From the IMG/VR virus record IMGVR_UViG_3300042541_001760, positions 197,053 through 261,052 of that record: 64,000 nt of DNA; one strand, written 5' to 3'. The notes under the pieces are model-generated. The model worked only from the letters and a program-made list of their open reading frames with translations. It made no database searches and was not told the DNA's origin. The DNA comes from a virus. A program made the position numbers and the translations under genes. Positions 14,726-23,407 of the stretch are shown piece by piece (the first letter of the stretch is position 1; every line of letters starts with the position of its first letter).

Positions 14726-15343
14726 ATGAAAAACATATTATTTTTAGATGAACAAATTAAAAGAATCTACGAAGTGTCATATACTATTTCGGAATCAAGA
14801 GGTAAGAATAGACAGAACATTATTAATGATGTGGTAATAGAATCCTTAAAATCCGATATATACTATAATGATTGTGTGTTTAAAAAAGAAGTTATAATCC
14901 CCGGAACAAAATTACTATGGGGTAAATACTTTCCTGTTGATATATGCGTATATAAAGATAATACTCTAATTGAGATTATTTTAAATAAGGCGCCTTCATC
15001 AAATATAAAGCAAAATAGAATTAATTCACTTAATGGTATTAATTCAGACATAACAAGATTATCTAAATTAGAAAATATAAAAATTTCTTTAATTAATTTT
15101 TTACCTAAGATATCCCCTTTCTTTAAAAGAGATGAAAGTATTAAATCTTTTGAGAAAAATGAGCCTTTTTTCTTATCTACTTCTGGCGCCTTTTATAAAT
15201 TCGATGTTGATGAAATATATGTTACTTTTGAAATTAATAATTTATATAAATGTAATTCAAAAGTTGATGTTAGAAATTTATTTTTGGTGAATCCTATAAA
15301 AAATGTGAATTTAATTCAAAAAAATTATAAAAGTTTAACTTAA
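14726..15343 (+). CDS. Unknown protein paired with methyltransferase; possible restriction enzyme
   Basis: 205 aa, very rich in Asn, Ile and Lys, more AT-biased than most neighbours. I do not recognise a family. A segment near residues 72-92 reads P-V-D-I-C-V-Y-K-D-N-T-L-I-E-I-I, loosely like the PD-(D/E)XK pattern of type II restriction enzymes, but the Lys of (D/E)-x-K is replaced by Ile (a Lys comes three residues later). The gene converges with, and overlaps by 4 bases, an N6-adenine methyltransferase of the restriction-modification type. The cognate nuclease is therefore the natural reading, on context rather than on motif. Confidence 0.6.
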   Translation: MKNILFLDEQIKRIYEVSYTISESRGKNRQNIINDVVIESLKSDIYYNDCVFKKEVIIPGTKLLWGKYFPVDICVYKDNTLIEIILNKAPSSNIKQNRINSLNGINSDITRLSKLENIKISLINFLPKISPFFKRDESIKSFEKNEPFFLSTSGAFYKFDVDEIYVTFEINNLYKCNSKVDVRNLFLVNPIKNVNLIQKNYKSLT

Positions 15344-16788
15344 TAAGTATAACTCTTTATAGTTGTGGTGGATACACTCAACCAAACATCATCAGATTTA
15401 CTTTTATCTGATAAAATTTTATTATTTAACTCACAAAAACTATGGAAATTACCACTTGAGATTATTTTAACGAACTCTTCTTTCATTCCTTTTTTAATAT
15501 CGATTAACAATCCAGACATAACTAGACAATTTTCTTTTTCGGGTATTTCAATATAATGTATGTTTCTTGATCTTAGGAATGTTAATGGTAGTATTATGTA
15601 ATCACCTTTTTTTTCTTTTAGTAATCCTTGCCTTCTACCGTAAGCATACCAAGTATCATAATTTGACGTTTTTCCTTTATCTCTTGATAATAAATCATTT
15701 TTTCTACTTAAAAGATAATCATAACAAAATGGATAATCTCGTTTAAGGTTATTTTCATTTATTATTTCACCATTTACGTAAGGATATATGATGTATTTAT
15801 ACTCGCTAAAATTTCTACTTGTGGTTGCTTTTATATATTTTTTACAAATGTTTTTTTCTATTTTAAAACCATTCTTATAACAAAAATCCTCGTCATTATA
15901 ATCCATTTTAAAAACATCGTCCTTTATTGTTGCCAATCCACCAGAATAATAATTAACCATATCACTTAGTTTATTGTTACCGTATTTTATTTCCTCAAAT
16001 ATCCATTTGTTAAGAGATAAATCTTTTTTGTTTTTAATAATATTTAATTTATTTGTTTCATATAAAACAACATCAGAAATATTTTCTTCACATATAACTA
16101 TTGATGTGTAGGTTGATATATTATCCCATACTTTTTCATTCTTAAAATCATAAATATATGATACTCGTTCTTTTATTATTTCTCTTATAAAAGACCCTGA
16201 TTTATTTTTTATAAAAGAATTTGGTATAATAAAACCTACTTTTTTTGAATGTATTAATGATTTTTCCAAAAAAGCATAATATAAATCAATATTACCTAAT
16301 GAAATTGATTTTAACTCTCCTTTTAACGAATTTAAATAATCTTTGTTTATATTTTGAATTCGGACATATGGTGGATTTCCAAGTATAACATCATAATCCA
16401 TTTTCTGTATTAGAAAATCACCTTGTATAATATTATTAAATGATAATTCACCATCATGTTTAAAATATTCAAAATACCCATTTAATAGTAATTTAAATTC
16501 ATTAAGAAAATCTTTATTTATATCATAACAGAATAAATTATTATTTACAAAATTGGCAATTTCCTTTATAGAATAATCTTTTTGTCTGAAAAACTCTAAT
16601 AGTGAAAAAACGAAAACTCCTTTACCGACACTTGGCTCACAGATAATTTCATTTATTTTTGGATTAATTCTATTAATAATAATATCACATATGGTTTTGT
16701 CTGTGAAAACAACACCATTTTCTTTAATGGATTTTTTATCTTTCTGATTAAAGTAACTTGAATTACTTATTATTTTGTCTAAATTCAT
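15340..16788 (-). CDS. N6-adenine DNA methyltransferase, type II R-M (Eco57I/TaqI) style
   Basis: 482 aa. The AdoMet-binding motif I is E-P-S-V-G-K-G-V-F (about 50-58), preceded by the usual G-V-V-F-T-D-K-T-I segment. Catalytic motif IV is N-P-P-Y (D-V-I-L-G-N-P-P-Y-V-R). The C-terminal ~230 residues form a target-recognition domain with the W-Y-A-Y-G-R-R-Q-G-L element seen in TaqI-like gamma-class enzymes. It would methylate adenine in a specific site to protect DNA. It converges with the 205-aa unknown gene, forming a possible R-M pair. A TATTTAT element lies 15 bases upstream. The AT-rich, Asn-rich composition suggests recent transfer. Confidence 0.9.
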   Translation of the reverse strand: MNLDKIISNSSYFNQKDKKSIKENGVVFTDKTICDIIINRINPKINEIICEPSVGKGVFVFSLLEFFRQKDYSIKEIANFVNNNLFCYDINKDFLNEFKLLLNGYFEYFKHDGELSFNNIIQGDFLIQKMDYDVILGNPPYVRIQNINKDYLNSLKGELKSISLGNIDLYYAFLEKSLIHSKKVGFIIPNSFIKNKSGSFIREIIKERVSYIYDFKNEKVWDNISTYTSIVICEENISDVVLYETNKLNIIKNKKDLSLNKWIFEEIKYGNNKLSDMVNYYSGGLATIKDDVFKMDYNDEDFCYKNGFKIEKNICKKYIKATTSRNFSEYKYIIYPYVNGEIINENNLKRDYPFCYDYLLSRKNDLLSRDKGKTSNYDTWYAYGRRQGLLKEKKGDYIILPLTFLRSRNIHYIEIPEKENCLVMSGLLIDIKKGMKEEFVKIISSGNFHSFCELNNKILSDKSKSDDVWLSVSTTTIKSYTY

Positions 16789-16803
16789 AGATTATTTATT
16801 TTT

Positions 16804-16810
16804 ATAAATA
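16804..16810 (-). promoter_or_regulatory. TATTTAT element, candidate late promoter
   Basis: TATTTAT on the minus strand, 15 bases before the methyltransferase start. Confidence 0.35.
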
Positions 16811-16826
16811 TTAGTTTAAACCACTA

Positions 16827-19157
16827 TTATTGAGTAATCCTACTAATATTATTTTCTTTTGTGATTCTTATTACGTTGTCCGCCCAATTAGTGATTAGAG
16901 GATTGTGAGTTATGACGAATATCTTCTCAAAATAATCCTTAATCTTAACGAAGAATTCATATACCATATCTAAGTTGTCATTGGATATTTTACCGAACAC
17001 CTCATCCATAACATTTATATTAGGTTTTGGTAATGAACATACCTTACTTAATACCGATCTTAATGCTAGTGAAGCAATCGTCTTTTCATACCCACTACCT
17101 GATGACATCAACTTCTCTACCTGAGTATCGTTATCAATCATAATAAACTCAACTTCATTCTTATCGTTGATTCTGACTTCAAGTTTGAACTGACAACTAT
17201 CTTCCAATAATCTTTGTAACTCAGAATTAATAATTGGTATCATTGTTTTCATAATCAACTTTGATATACCGTTCTTACCATAGACCTCCAAATAAAGTTT
17301 ATAATACTTTTCTCTTTCTGACTCTTCGGATATCTTTTGAATAAGTGTCATATTTTCCACAATCTTATTATTAAGAGTTTGAGTTTGATATGTTAGATTC
17401 GTTATCTCCCTATCTATCTTATTCTCTTCCATATTAAGTTCGTCCATACGGATGTTCGCCTTAATTATCTGACTTTCAATTTTAAGGTTCTGTTCAATCT
17501 TGGTTTGAATTTGATTATACCGGTTTAACTTGTCCTTAATCGCATCAATTTTAAGATTATTACTTTCAATATTAACCTCGTATTTCTCTTTGATTAACTT
17601 GTTTTTCTCGTATTCATTAAACTCTTTCTTAAGTTGAACGAAACCCTTCTCTTTGCCCGATAAATCAAGCATTAACTCGGTTATTTGACCATAATGCTGG
17701 TTATATGAGGCAAGTTCCCCCAATTTTGTCTTGGTAATTTCCGCATTTAATAACTCAATTCCGCAGTGTTCACACTTGATTCCACCCGATACAGATTTCG
17801 CCAACTCATTAAGGTTTGCGATTTTGGTTTCCGTTTCAATCTTCTTAACAAGTTGTTCGTTATACTCTTCCTTTACCTTGTCGTGTTTGTCCTCGTGATA
17901 AAATGAGGATGGTTCAACAACATTAATCTTGGATAGGTCTTCAATTAACTTTTTATTGGTATAGTCAATCTGTGTGATGTCCTCGTTAAGTTTGGTTGGA
18001 TTAAGGATGGCAATTGCGTTGTCAATGTCATTATGTTTCTGAGAAACTAATCCATCTCTATAGTCCTGACCCTTCTTAATTCTTCCCTTAACATCCTCCA
18101 ATTGTTCTTGGTGTTTTATTAGGGTTTCATTGTTTTCGGTAATCTTTGTCTTGGCCGATTCAATATCCTGTTTCAATTGTTCGGTGTTATAAACATTGGA
18201 CAACATAGATTTTGAATATTTACTATACAAATCTTTACCTATCTCCTCTTTTTTCTTTAGAGATTCCAAACCAAGAAACCTTGATAATACCTGACCCCTT
18301 GCGGTTGGTTTGGCGTCAATTAAATCCTCCAAATTAGATCCTGTGGTTAGAATGGTTGTTAAGAAGTCGTCCATCTCACCGATTGATGTTTTGATAAACT
18401 TTTCTGTCTCAACTCTTTGTTCCCCCGTGAAATTCTGTAAACTTCCGTCGGACAACTTTTTAAAGAAGTCCAACGTAGTTTTTACATTCCATTCACCGGC
18501 TTTTGACATTTTTCTCTCAATGGTTCTGATAATCAAATAGTTATCACCATCAATCATAATATCACCACGAACTGACACCTTGTTCTTATCTGTAAATCTA
18601 TTAAAGATTTCTTCTGCCTTTTGCGTCTTTGTTGTCGTGTTAAAGAATAGGAATAGTAATAAGTCAACGGTAAGGACGGTCTTACCCCCAAAATTAGGTG
18701 GATTTGATTCTACAACGGTAATACCATTACATAAGTCAAAATCAATCACCTGATCCTCACCATACGATAAGAAATTGGAGAACTCTATCTTTTTAACAAA
18801 CCACTTCTTAAATGGTGTTACTTCGGACTGGTCTAATACCAATTCATTCTCAACTTGGGCATCAATTCTCAATACCTCCGGTAGATAATCCTCTGCCGAT
18901 TTTGAGATTAGAAAGTTCTTCATCAACTCCTGTTGATAATTTTTATCCAAGATGTTAAACGATATGTCAACCGATTGAGTCGTATCCTCCGATGTCTTAA
19001 CCTTAGTTATAACATTAACATTATTTGAAGCGTATTTTTTTTGGAAGTATTGTTTTACACTTTTGATTTTCTCTTGTGTGAAATTCTCAGGTGCATCTTC
19101 CCACACCACTTTGACGTAGGGATTCTCCAATTCGGATATATCCAAATTATGTTTCAT
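16827..19157 (-). CDS. gp46-like recombination nuclease subunit (SbcC/Rad50 family)
   Basis: 776 aa from the ATG at 19157. A further upstream ATG (19241) would overlap the preceding gene by 74 bases. An N-terminal extension of about 120 residues precedes the ATPase, which begins K-K-I-E-F-S-N-F-L-S-Y-G. The P-loop reads N-P-P-N-F-G-G-K-T, an atypical Walker A. Long coiled coils flank a zinc hook (C-E-H-C near 470). The C-terminal lobe has the signature S-S-G-S-G-Y-E-K-T, Walker B N-V-M-D-E-V-F and the switch H-N-P. With gp47 (20103) it would process DNA ends for recombination-dependent replication. Confidence 0.93.
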   Translation of the reverse strand: MKHNLDISELENPYVKVVWEDAPENFTQEKIKSVKQYFQKKYASNNVNVITKVKTSEDTTQSVDISFNILDKNYQQELMKNFLISKSAEDYLPEVLRIDAQVENELVLDQSEVTPFKKWFVKKIEFSNFLSYGEDQVIDFDLCNGITVVESNPPNFGGKTVLTVDLLLFLFFNTTTKTQKAEEIFNRFTDKNKVSVRGDIMIDGDNYLIIRTIERKMSKAGEWNVKTTLDFFKKLSDGSLQNFTGEQRVETEKFIKTSIGEMDDFLTTILTTGSNLEDLIDAKPTARGQVLSRFLGLESLKKKEEIGKDLYSKYSKSMLSNVYNTEQLKQDIESAKTKITENNETLIKHQEQLEDVKGRIKKGQDYRDGLVSQKHNDIDNAIAILNPTKLNEDITQIDYTNKKLIEDLSKINVVEPSSFYHEDKHDKVKEEYNEQLVKKIETETKIANLNELAKSVSGGIKCEHCGIELLNAEITKTKLGELASYNQHYGQITELMLDLSGKEKGFVQLKKEFNEYEKNKLIKEKYEVNIESNNLKIDAIKDKLNRYNQIQTKIEQNLKIESQIIKANIRMDELNMEENKIDREITNLTYQTQTLNNKIVENMTLIQKISEESEREKYYKLYLEVYGKNGISKLIMKTMIPIINSELQRLLEDSCQFKLEVRINDKNEVEFIMIDNDTQVEKLMSSGSGYEKTIASLALRSVLSKVCSLPKPNINVMDEVFGKISNDNLDMVYEFFVKIKDYFEKIFVITHNPLITNWADNVIRITKENNISRITQ

Positions 19158-19167
19158 GTTTTCGTAA

Positions 19168-19359
19168 TTAAAGTTCTTGGGCGGATTGAATAAGTCCAGT
19201 GTCTTCCGTGTCACCAGATGGTGTTGTTTTGAGTTCCTCAAGTTGTTTTGCCATTAATTGTTCAAATGATTTTTGGAAATGTGCTTTTTCGGCGCCGATT
19301 CTCTGAGTTCTTGCCTTTGATTTCGCTTTGTGGTTTTTTCTGTTTTTAGATGTTGGCAT
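19168..19359 (-). CDS. Small basic protein, 63 aa
   Basis: The N-terminus is strongly basic (M-P-T-S-K-N-R-K-N-H-K-A-K-S-K-A-R) and the C-terminus is acidic. I recall similar short K-N-R-K-x-H-K proteins in T4-like phages without a function. A nucleic-acid contact is likely from charge. It lies between the gp46 gene and a membrane protein, in the same transcript as gp46/gp47. Confidence 0.65.
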   Translation of the reverse strand: MPTSKNRKNHKAKSKARTQRIGAEKAHFQKSFEQLMAKQLEELKTTPSGDTEDTGLIQSAQEL

Positions 19360-19376
19360 GATATATAAAATTTAAA

Positions 19377-19730
19377 TTAATTTTTTTGTTGTGGTCGGTT
19401 TTGTTCAAACCATTCAATCACTGCGTTAATTGCCCAAGCCGAACCTGATGCTAACATACCATCAAATATCCAAGACAAATAATGTGTAAATCCTAATATT
19501 TCGTGAACTGGTGAATAAACAAATAGACCCAAAAAGAATCCTAACCATACCCCGAAACACATTACACATTGTATCATATTTGAAATGAATGCCGATACCC
19601 CTGCGAATGGTAAATATTGACTTTCCCCATACATTTTGAAGAAGTTTCTAAGTCCACTGAATATTGATCCGTAAACTACTACGTTAGCCGTTCCATACGC
19701 TAACATCATCCATAAAAAAAGTGCTGCCAT
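19377..19730 (-). CDS. Membrane protein, 117 aa, CxxC in membrane segment
   Basis: At least three hydrophobic segments (about 2-24, 40-62 with C-V-M-C-F-G-V-W, and 68-105). The C-x-x-C-F-G-V-W core resembles small DUF1360-like membrane proteins. The C-terminus is polar (F-E-Q-N-R-P-Q-Q-K-N). Function unknown; its place between gp46 and gp47 is probably incidental. Confidence 0.65.
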   Translation of the reverse strand: MAALFLWMMLAYGTANVVVYGSIFSGLRNFFKMYGESQYLPFAGVSAFISNMIQCVMCFGVWLGFFLGLFVYSPVHEILGFTHYLSWIFDGMLASGSAWAINAVIEWFEQNRPQQKN

Positions 19731-19732
19731 AA

Positions 19733-20131
19733 TTATAATATTGATTTTATATTTGAACCTGAGTGGTAAACTGCTCCTCGTGATAATACCACGTCTTTAA
19801 AGTGGTTTGCCATTTCCTCAAGTTGGTTTATTTTTTCGTCTCTTAATGATAATTCTTTTTTTAATACCTGTAAAGTACCCTCCAACAATTTAATCTTTGT
19901 TTCGTCACAAGGTTTATCAACAACCCTCTCCACAATCTTTTCAACCTCAATCTCAATTACTTCAGGTTCTTTACCATTAATAAGACCATATTTATCTATC
20001 GCATATCCCTTCTTAAAGCAATATTGGATATACTTTTGAACGTCATCTATATTGTTTAATTTACAGAATATGTTTACGTTTTTCAGATCACTATCTGAAA
20101 TTTTAATGATTGACAAGTCGTTCTGTTCCAT
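19733..20131 (-). CDS. Coiled-coil hypothetical protein, 132 aa
   Basis: The N-terminal ~60 residues are compact (C-K-L-N-N-I-D-D-V-Q-K-Y-I). The middle has an I-E-I-E-V-E-K-I-V-E-R-V-V heptad region and the C-terminal half a second helix (L-R-D-E-K-I-N-Q-L-E-E-M). No family recognised. It overlaps the end of the gp47 gene by 29 bases, so expression is coupled. Confidence 0.65.
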   Translation of the reverse strand: MEQNDLSIIKISDSDLKNVNIFCKLNNIDDVQKYIQYCFKKGYAIDKYGLINGKEPEVIEIEVEKIVERVVDKPCDETKIKLLEGTLQVLKKELSLRDEKINQLEEMANHFKDVVLSRGAVYHSGSNIKSIL

Positions 20132-20882
20132 CTACTAAATTATCTATTGAATCTATCTTGAATGATAGAAATGGTTTAGGGTTTTTTAAATCCACAAATT
20201 CGTATTTATCTTCCTTCACATTGTAAATTCCGTACCCGTGTTTTTTTATGGTCTCACCATAGTTCTGTTGGATTGTTGACCCAACCATATACGCCTTCTT
20301 ACCTCCAGGGATGTCAAATACTTGTCGTTTGTGAATATCCCCACATAAAACTAAATCACACCCACCGAACTTATCTGACTCAAACCCTGAATCAAATTTA
20401 TACCCAATATCGGTTGTTAATCCTTGTACCGGTCCGTGAAATAATCCAATATTTAATTTACCATTTTTAGGTATCTCAGGTGGTATGTTATGGTCAATCA
20501 ATGAATATACACACCAATTGATGTTATCATCCTCATGTGTCCCTCTATTCTTATAATAAACAATGTTTTGATTGTCTAATGAATCAATAATGGGAGTTAG
20601 AGCGTCTAATCTAGATTGATTAGACTCCAAAAAATCGTGATTACCAATGATTACAATTGTTTTGGCAATCTTTGAACATTCTGTTAATACCCAAACCACA
20701 AACTCAATAAGTTCGGGTGTCATTTGGTTCTTTGAATGTACGAGGTCTCCTGTGAAAACAATTCTGTCGGGGGTAACATCTCCCCATTGTTTAAACATAT
20801 CTTTCAATATTGACTTATACAAATCGTGATCCTTGAATAGTCGTATGTGTAAATCTGAGAAGTGTATTAATTTATCAATCAT
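20103..20882 (-). CDS. gp47-like recombination nuclease subunit (SbcD/Mre11 family)
   Basis: 259 aa from the ATG at 20882, which begins exactly at the phosphoesterase core (M-I-D-K-L-I-H-F-S-D-L-H). A longer frame from 20978 adds 32 non-conserved residues overlapping the previous gene. Metal-binding motifs of the calcineurin-like family are all present: D-L-H, F-T-G-D-L-V-H, I-I-G-N-H-D-F, G-L-F-H-G, and C-G-D-I-H-K-R. It forms the nuclease half of the gp46/gp47 complex. The start overlaps the preceding stop by 8 bases. Confidence 0.94.
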   Translation of the reverse strand: MIDKLIHFSDLHIRLFKDHDLYKSILKDMFKQWGDVTPDRIVFTGDLVHSKNQMTPELIEFVVWVLTECSKIAKTIVIIGNHDFLESNQSRLDALTPIIDSLDNQNIVYYKNRGTHEDDNINWCVYSLIDHNIPPEIPKNGKLNIGLFHGPVQGLTTDIGYKFDSGFESDKFGGCDLVLCGDIHKRQVFDIPGGKKAYMVGSTIQQNYGETIKKHGYGIYNVKEDKYEFVDLKNPKPFLSFKIDSIDNLVDGTERLVNH

Positions 20883-21147
20883 ATCTTTCGTATTTATCTC
20901 CCGTATCTTGGTCTCCGTTGTGGAATATGATTTTAGGTCCTTCCGGTTTATATGGATGTGTGTTCCAATTCTCACCAAGTAATTCTCTTTTATTATCCAA
21001 AAAATTATCCCTATCCCGTTTAATAATGTTGGATGTTTCTGAAACCTCTTTCATCTTTTCCTTTATAGTTTCAAGGTCTTTCTCAACAACCCACTCTCGG
21101 TTTGTCATAAATCCATCTAGCCAAACATAAAACTCCTTATGTGTCAT
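20875..21147 (-). CDS. Hypothetical protein, 90 aa
   Basis: Small hydrophilic helical protein (M-T-H-K-E-F-Y-V-W-L-D-G-F) with a Lys/Glu-rich middle and a C-terminal tail rich in Gly, Asp and Tyr. The first 20 residues resemble a short helical module seen in T4-like phages, not assigned. It overlaps genes on both sides by 4-8 bases, indicating an operon with the zinc-ribbon protein and gp47. Confidence 0.65.
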   Translation of the reverse strand: MTHKEFYVWLDGFMTNREWVVEKDLETIKEKMKEVSETSNIIKRDRDNFLDNKRELLGENWNTHPYKPEGPKIIFHNGDQDTGDKYERYD

Positions 21148-21371
21148 TGCTCGTCTTCTGTGAATGGGTTTTGGTCTTTATTTACGTGTCCGCAAGAGTC
21201 GCACATATAAACGGGGAATGGTACGTCAGTGTCTTGGGGTGACCCAGTTAATAATCGTGATACTCGTTTAAGTATAGTTACTTCTCTGAAGAAAATACCA
21301 TCACATTTTTCACAAGTAATGGTTGGTTGTTCTCTTAAATCAATTTTAGGTTTTCCGATGTCTAAATCCAT
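21144..21371 (-). CDS. Zinc-ribbon protein, 75 aa
   Basis: Two C-x-x-C pairs (C-E-K-C near 20-23 and C-D-S-C near 57-60) spaced about 33 residues apart, as in zinc ribbons. The rest is short strands with G-H-V-N-K-D at the end. Likely a small nucleic-acid or protein-binding factor. The role in the recombination operon is unknown. Confidence 0.75.
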   Translation of the reverse strand: MDLDIGKPKIDLREQPTITCEKCDGIFFREVTILKRVSRLLTGSPQDTDVPFPVYMCDSCGHVNKDQNPFTEDEQ

Positions 21372-21383
21372 AATTTTATTATT

Positions 21384-22151
21384 TTATTTTTTAGTTGTTT
21401 CTAACATTAATTTCAATTCTGCGGTTAAATCCTTACAAGGAAAAATCTTGTAGTTATCATTAACCTCATTTATCCACACAAGATAAAGATTACCTATTTT
21501 TAGATTGGTGTTCTTCTCTATGATGTGTTTGTAAAGGTGTAGTTGTAAAGAATAAGTATTTATTTCACAAACGTCAATATGTGATATAGGTGATTTGAAA
21601 TTCTCCCTATACACACTCTTTAGTTTTATCTCCTTATTTGTCTTATAGTCATATATTTCCAACATACCAGACTTTTTATTATAGAATAAACAATCCACCA
21701 TTCCCGCAATTCCGTAGTCCTCATCCGCAACCACAAACTCCATCTTAACAGGAATCAGATTAGTTTTGGCATCATTATAGAATCTCTCAAATATTGTTAC
21801 ACACTTCTCAAATTTTTCTTTGATAATGTCCGTCCCAAATTTCTTTATAGAAACAGACGGATCGTATGGGAACACTTTATTATACCAAAAGTTCTCTGCG
21901 TAATTGTGAACCATTGACCCCTTTACGGTGGATATATCTCTCTTTAAATCCCACTCATTGATAACATCCTCAACCATAAGACCTCTCTTATCAGCATAGG
22001 TTTGAGCCATATTCTCGGTATCAAACTTATTTTTGAATTTACCGATGAATGTGGTGGCACTTGTGAATTCCCGATTACCTGCGTAATATTTGTGGGGTTC
22101 GTCATAATACTTTATATGACTAAACTTATTTAACTCTAAAATTGTATCCAT
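21384..22151 (-). CDS. PD-(D/E)XK superfamily exonuclease
   Basis: 255 aa. The catalytic set fits RecB/Cas4-like nucleases: His82 (S-M-V-H-N-Y-A-E), Glu138 (K-M-E-F-V-V), Asp153 (I-A-G-M-V-D-C-L) and D168-Y-K170 (E-I-Y-D-Y-K-T). There are no Cys clusters, so the Fe-S type is excluded. It probably acts in DNA end processing or repair beside the gp46/gp47 genes. A near-consensus Bacteroidetes promoter lies 15 bases upstream. Confidence 0.87.
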   Translation of the reverse strand: MDTILELNKFSHIKYYDEPHKYYAGNREFTSATTFIGKFKNKFDTENMAQTYADKRGLMVEDVINEWDLKRDISTVKGSMVHNYAENFWYNKVFPYDPSVSIKKFGTDIIKEKFEKCVTIFERFYNDAKTNLIPVKMEFVVADEDYGIAGMVDCLFYNKKSGMLEIYDYKTNKEIKLKSVYRENFKSPISHIDVCEINTYSLQLHLYKHIIEKNTNLKIGNLYLVWINEVNDNYKIFPCKDLTAELKLMLETTKK

Positions 22152-22165
22152 TTAATATCTTTGTT

Positions 22166-22197
22166 TAAAGATAGTTATTTTTTTTCTATAAAACAAA
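22166..22197 (-). promoter_or_regulatory. Bacteroidetes-type promoter, TTTG-N20-TATCTTTA
   Basis: Minus strand: TTTG (22197-22194), 20-base spacer, TATCTTTA (22173-22166), one base from the TAnnTTTG consensus. It is 14 bases from the nuclease start codon. Confidence 0.55.
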
Positions 22198-22198
22198 G

Positions 22199-22205
22199 TA
22201 TTTAT
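22199..22205 (+). promoter_or_regulatory. TATTTAT element, candidate late promoter
   Basis: TATTTAT on the plus strand, 16 bases before the start at 22222; a second copy (22215-22221) abuts the ATG. Confidence 0.4.
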
Positions 22206-22221
22206 AATAAAAAATATTTAT

Positions 22222-22902
22222 ATGAAAAACTTATTTAATGATATCTCTCAAGATGAGAGAAACAGGATTTTGGAAATGCATAAATCCGCAACTAGAAAAA
22301 ACTATTTGTCAGAACAAACACCCGCTCCCGCACCTGCTCCTGCAACTGCTCCTGCGGCGGCACCTGCCGGGGTTCCTAAAGGTCCGGTTGGGGGTGTAAC
22401 TAAAAAACCTGCGGTAGTGCCAGGTGGTGATAAACCACAGGGTTCTGCGGGGATTTATAAAGAAATTGATGTCGAGACTTTCAATCCAAAATTTCAAATG
22501 TGCTGGAACGAAAACACTGCAAGTGGAAAAAAATACATTTCACTAAAACAAAAGGTTGAGAATGGGGATGATGAAGAGGAAAAATTGATGGTGTATAATA
22601 ATAACAATATTAGACAATCAATGTTTAATACCATTAACCAAGTTTATTTGAAGTCTCTAACTAAACCTATGAGTAGTGACGAGTTAGGCAGATTATGGAA
22701 CACCGTAAAAACTTACCCAATTACATACTATTTCACTGACCCGAAAGTACGACCAAGAGTGTCAAATACGATTTCATCAACTGTTGAAGAAGCAATAAAA
22801 AACGTTTATACGAATGAGAATGAAATGAAAATAGATTATTTGAATACGTTTAATTGCGCAATGAAGGGTATTCAAGGTGCTCAACCTACACAAGGTACTT
22901 AA
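22222..22902 (+). CDS. Candidate capsid-cargo protein with Pro/Ala linker
   Basis: 226 aa. The leader (31 residues, M-K-N-L-F-N-D-I-S-Q-D-E-R-N-R-I-L) is helical and ends N-Y-L-S-E-Q, so cleavage by a T4-type prohead protease is predicted after Glu31. A Pro/Ala linker (A-P-A-P-A-T-A-P) and a Gly/Pro stretch follow to residue ~72. The rest is globular, with two Cys and no known family. Its own plus-strand TATTTAT element and downstream terminator make it a one-gene unit. Virion packaging is inferred from the leader only. Confidence 0.78.
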   Translation: MKNLFNDISQDERNRILEMHKSATRKNYLSEQTPAPAPAPATAPAAAPAGVPKGPVGGVTKKPAVVPGGDKPQGSAGIYKEIDVETFNPKFQMCWNENTASGKKYISLKQKVENGDDEEEKLMVYNNNNIRQSMFNTINQVYLKSLTKPMSSDELGRLWNTVKTYPITYYFTDPKVRPRVSNTISSTVEEAIKNVYTNENEMKIDYLNTFNCAMKGIQGAQPTQGT

Positions 22903-22923
22903 TTCATATAGATAAAATATAAT

Positions 22924-22949
22924 AAAAAGGGAGTTAACTCCCTTTTTTT
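22924..22949. terminator. Bidirectional terminator between convergent genes
   Basis: A-run, GGGAG-TTAA-CTCCC stem, then a T-run: symmetric, so it can stop transcription from both the plus gene (ends 22902) and the minus gene (stop at 22948-22950). Confidence 0.88.
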
Positions 22950-23385
22950 ATTTAATAGAATATGTTAAAATATCACTATATACTCCTTGAGTGTGTGGTA
23001 ATTCAGGTGTAAATTCGAGACAAATTAAAATATTTAATTGTTTCCCAACATCTTTACATAGAAAAAAAGTATAGTATTCTTCGTTTACTTTTGCGAAAAC
23101 CTTAAAATGATCCCCATCATTAGAAATCACATTTATCATTTTACACTTAATAGACCAATCACTTTCATTACTCATATTAATAACTTGATTATTGAAATCA
23201 AATTCATATGTTAATTTGTATGGATACAGTAAGGTGTTTTTTATAGAATCTTTCTGTACCGCCTCATTGAAGTCCATATTTGTTGGTATTTGGAAAATTG
23301 AGTAATTCTCCATAACTATGGTTGTTACTTGCGAATGAAGATTAAAACAAAAAAGAAAAAGTACTGAGAGAATGAGAGTTTTCAT
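22948..23385 (-). CDS. Secreted protein with Flavobacteria-type signal peptide
   Basis: 145 aa. The first ~19 residues (M-K-T-L-I-L-S-V-L-F-L-F-C-F-N-L-H-S-Q) form a typical Bacteroidetes signal peptide ending S-Q, so the protein should reach the periplasm or envelope. The mature part is beta-rich with few cysteines and no recognised domain. It has its own strong host-type promoter and a terminator, so it is a single-gene early unit. It may alter the host envelope (for example superinfection exclusion); that is inference. Confidence 0.78.
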   Translation of the reverse strand: MKTLILSVLFLFCFNLHSQVTTIVMENYSIFQIPTNMDFNEAVQKDSIKNTLLYPYKLTYEFDFNNQVINMSNESDWSIKCKMINVISNDGDHFKVFAKVNEEYYTFFLCKDVGKQLNILICLEFTPELPHTQGVYSDILTYSIK

Positions 23386-23407
23386 AGTTATGTTGTTTTT
23401 GGTTTTA

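Noticed and set aside
21384-22151. Cas4 nuclease
   Set aside because: The PD-(D/E)XK core is present but the Cys clusters for the Fe-S centre of Cas4 are absent, and there is no CRISPR context.
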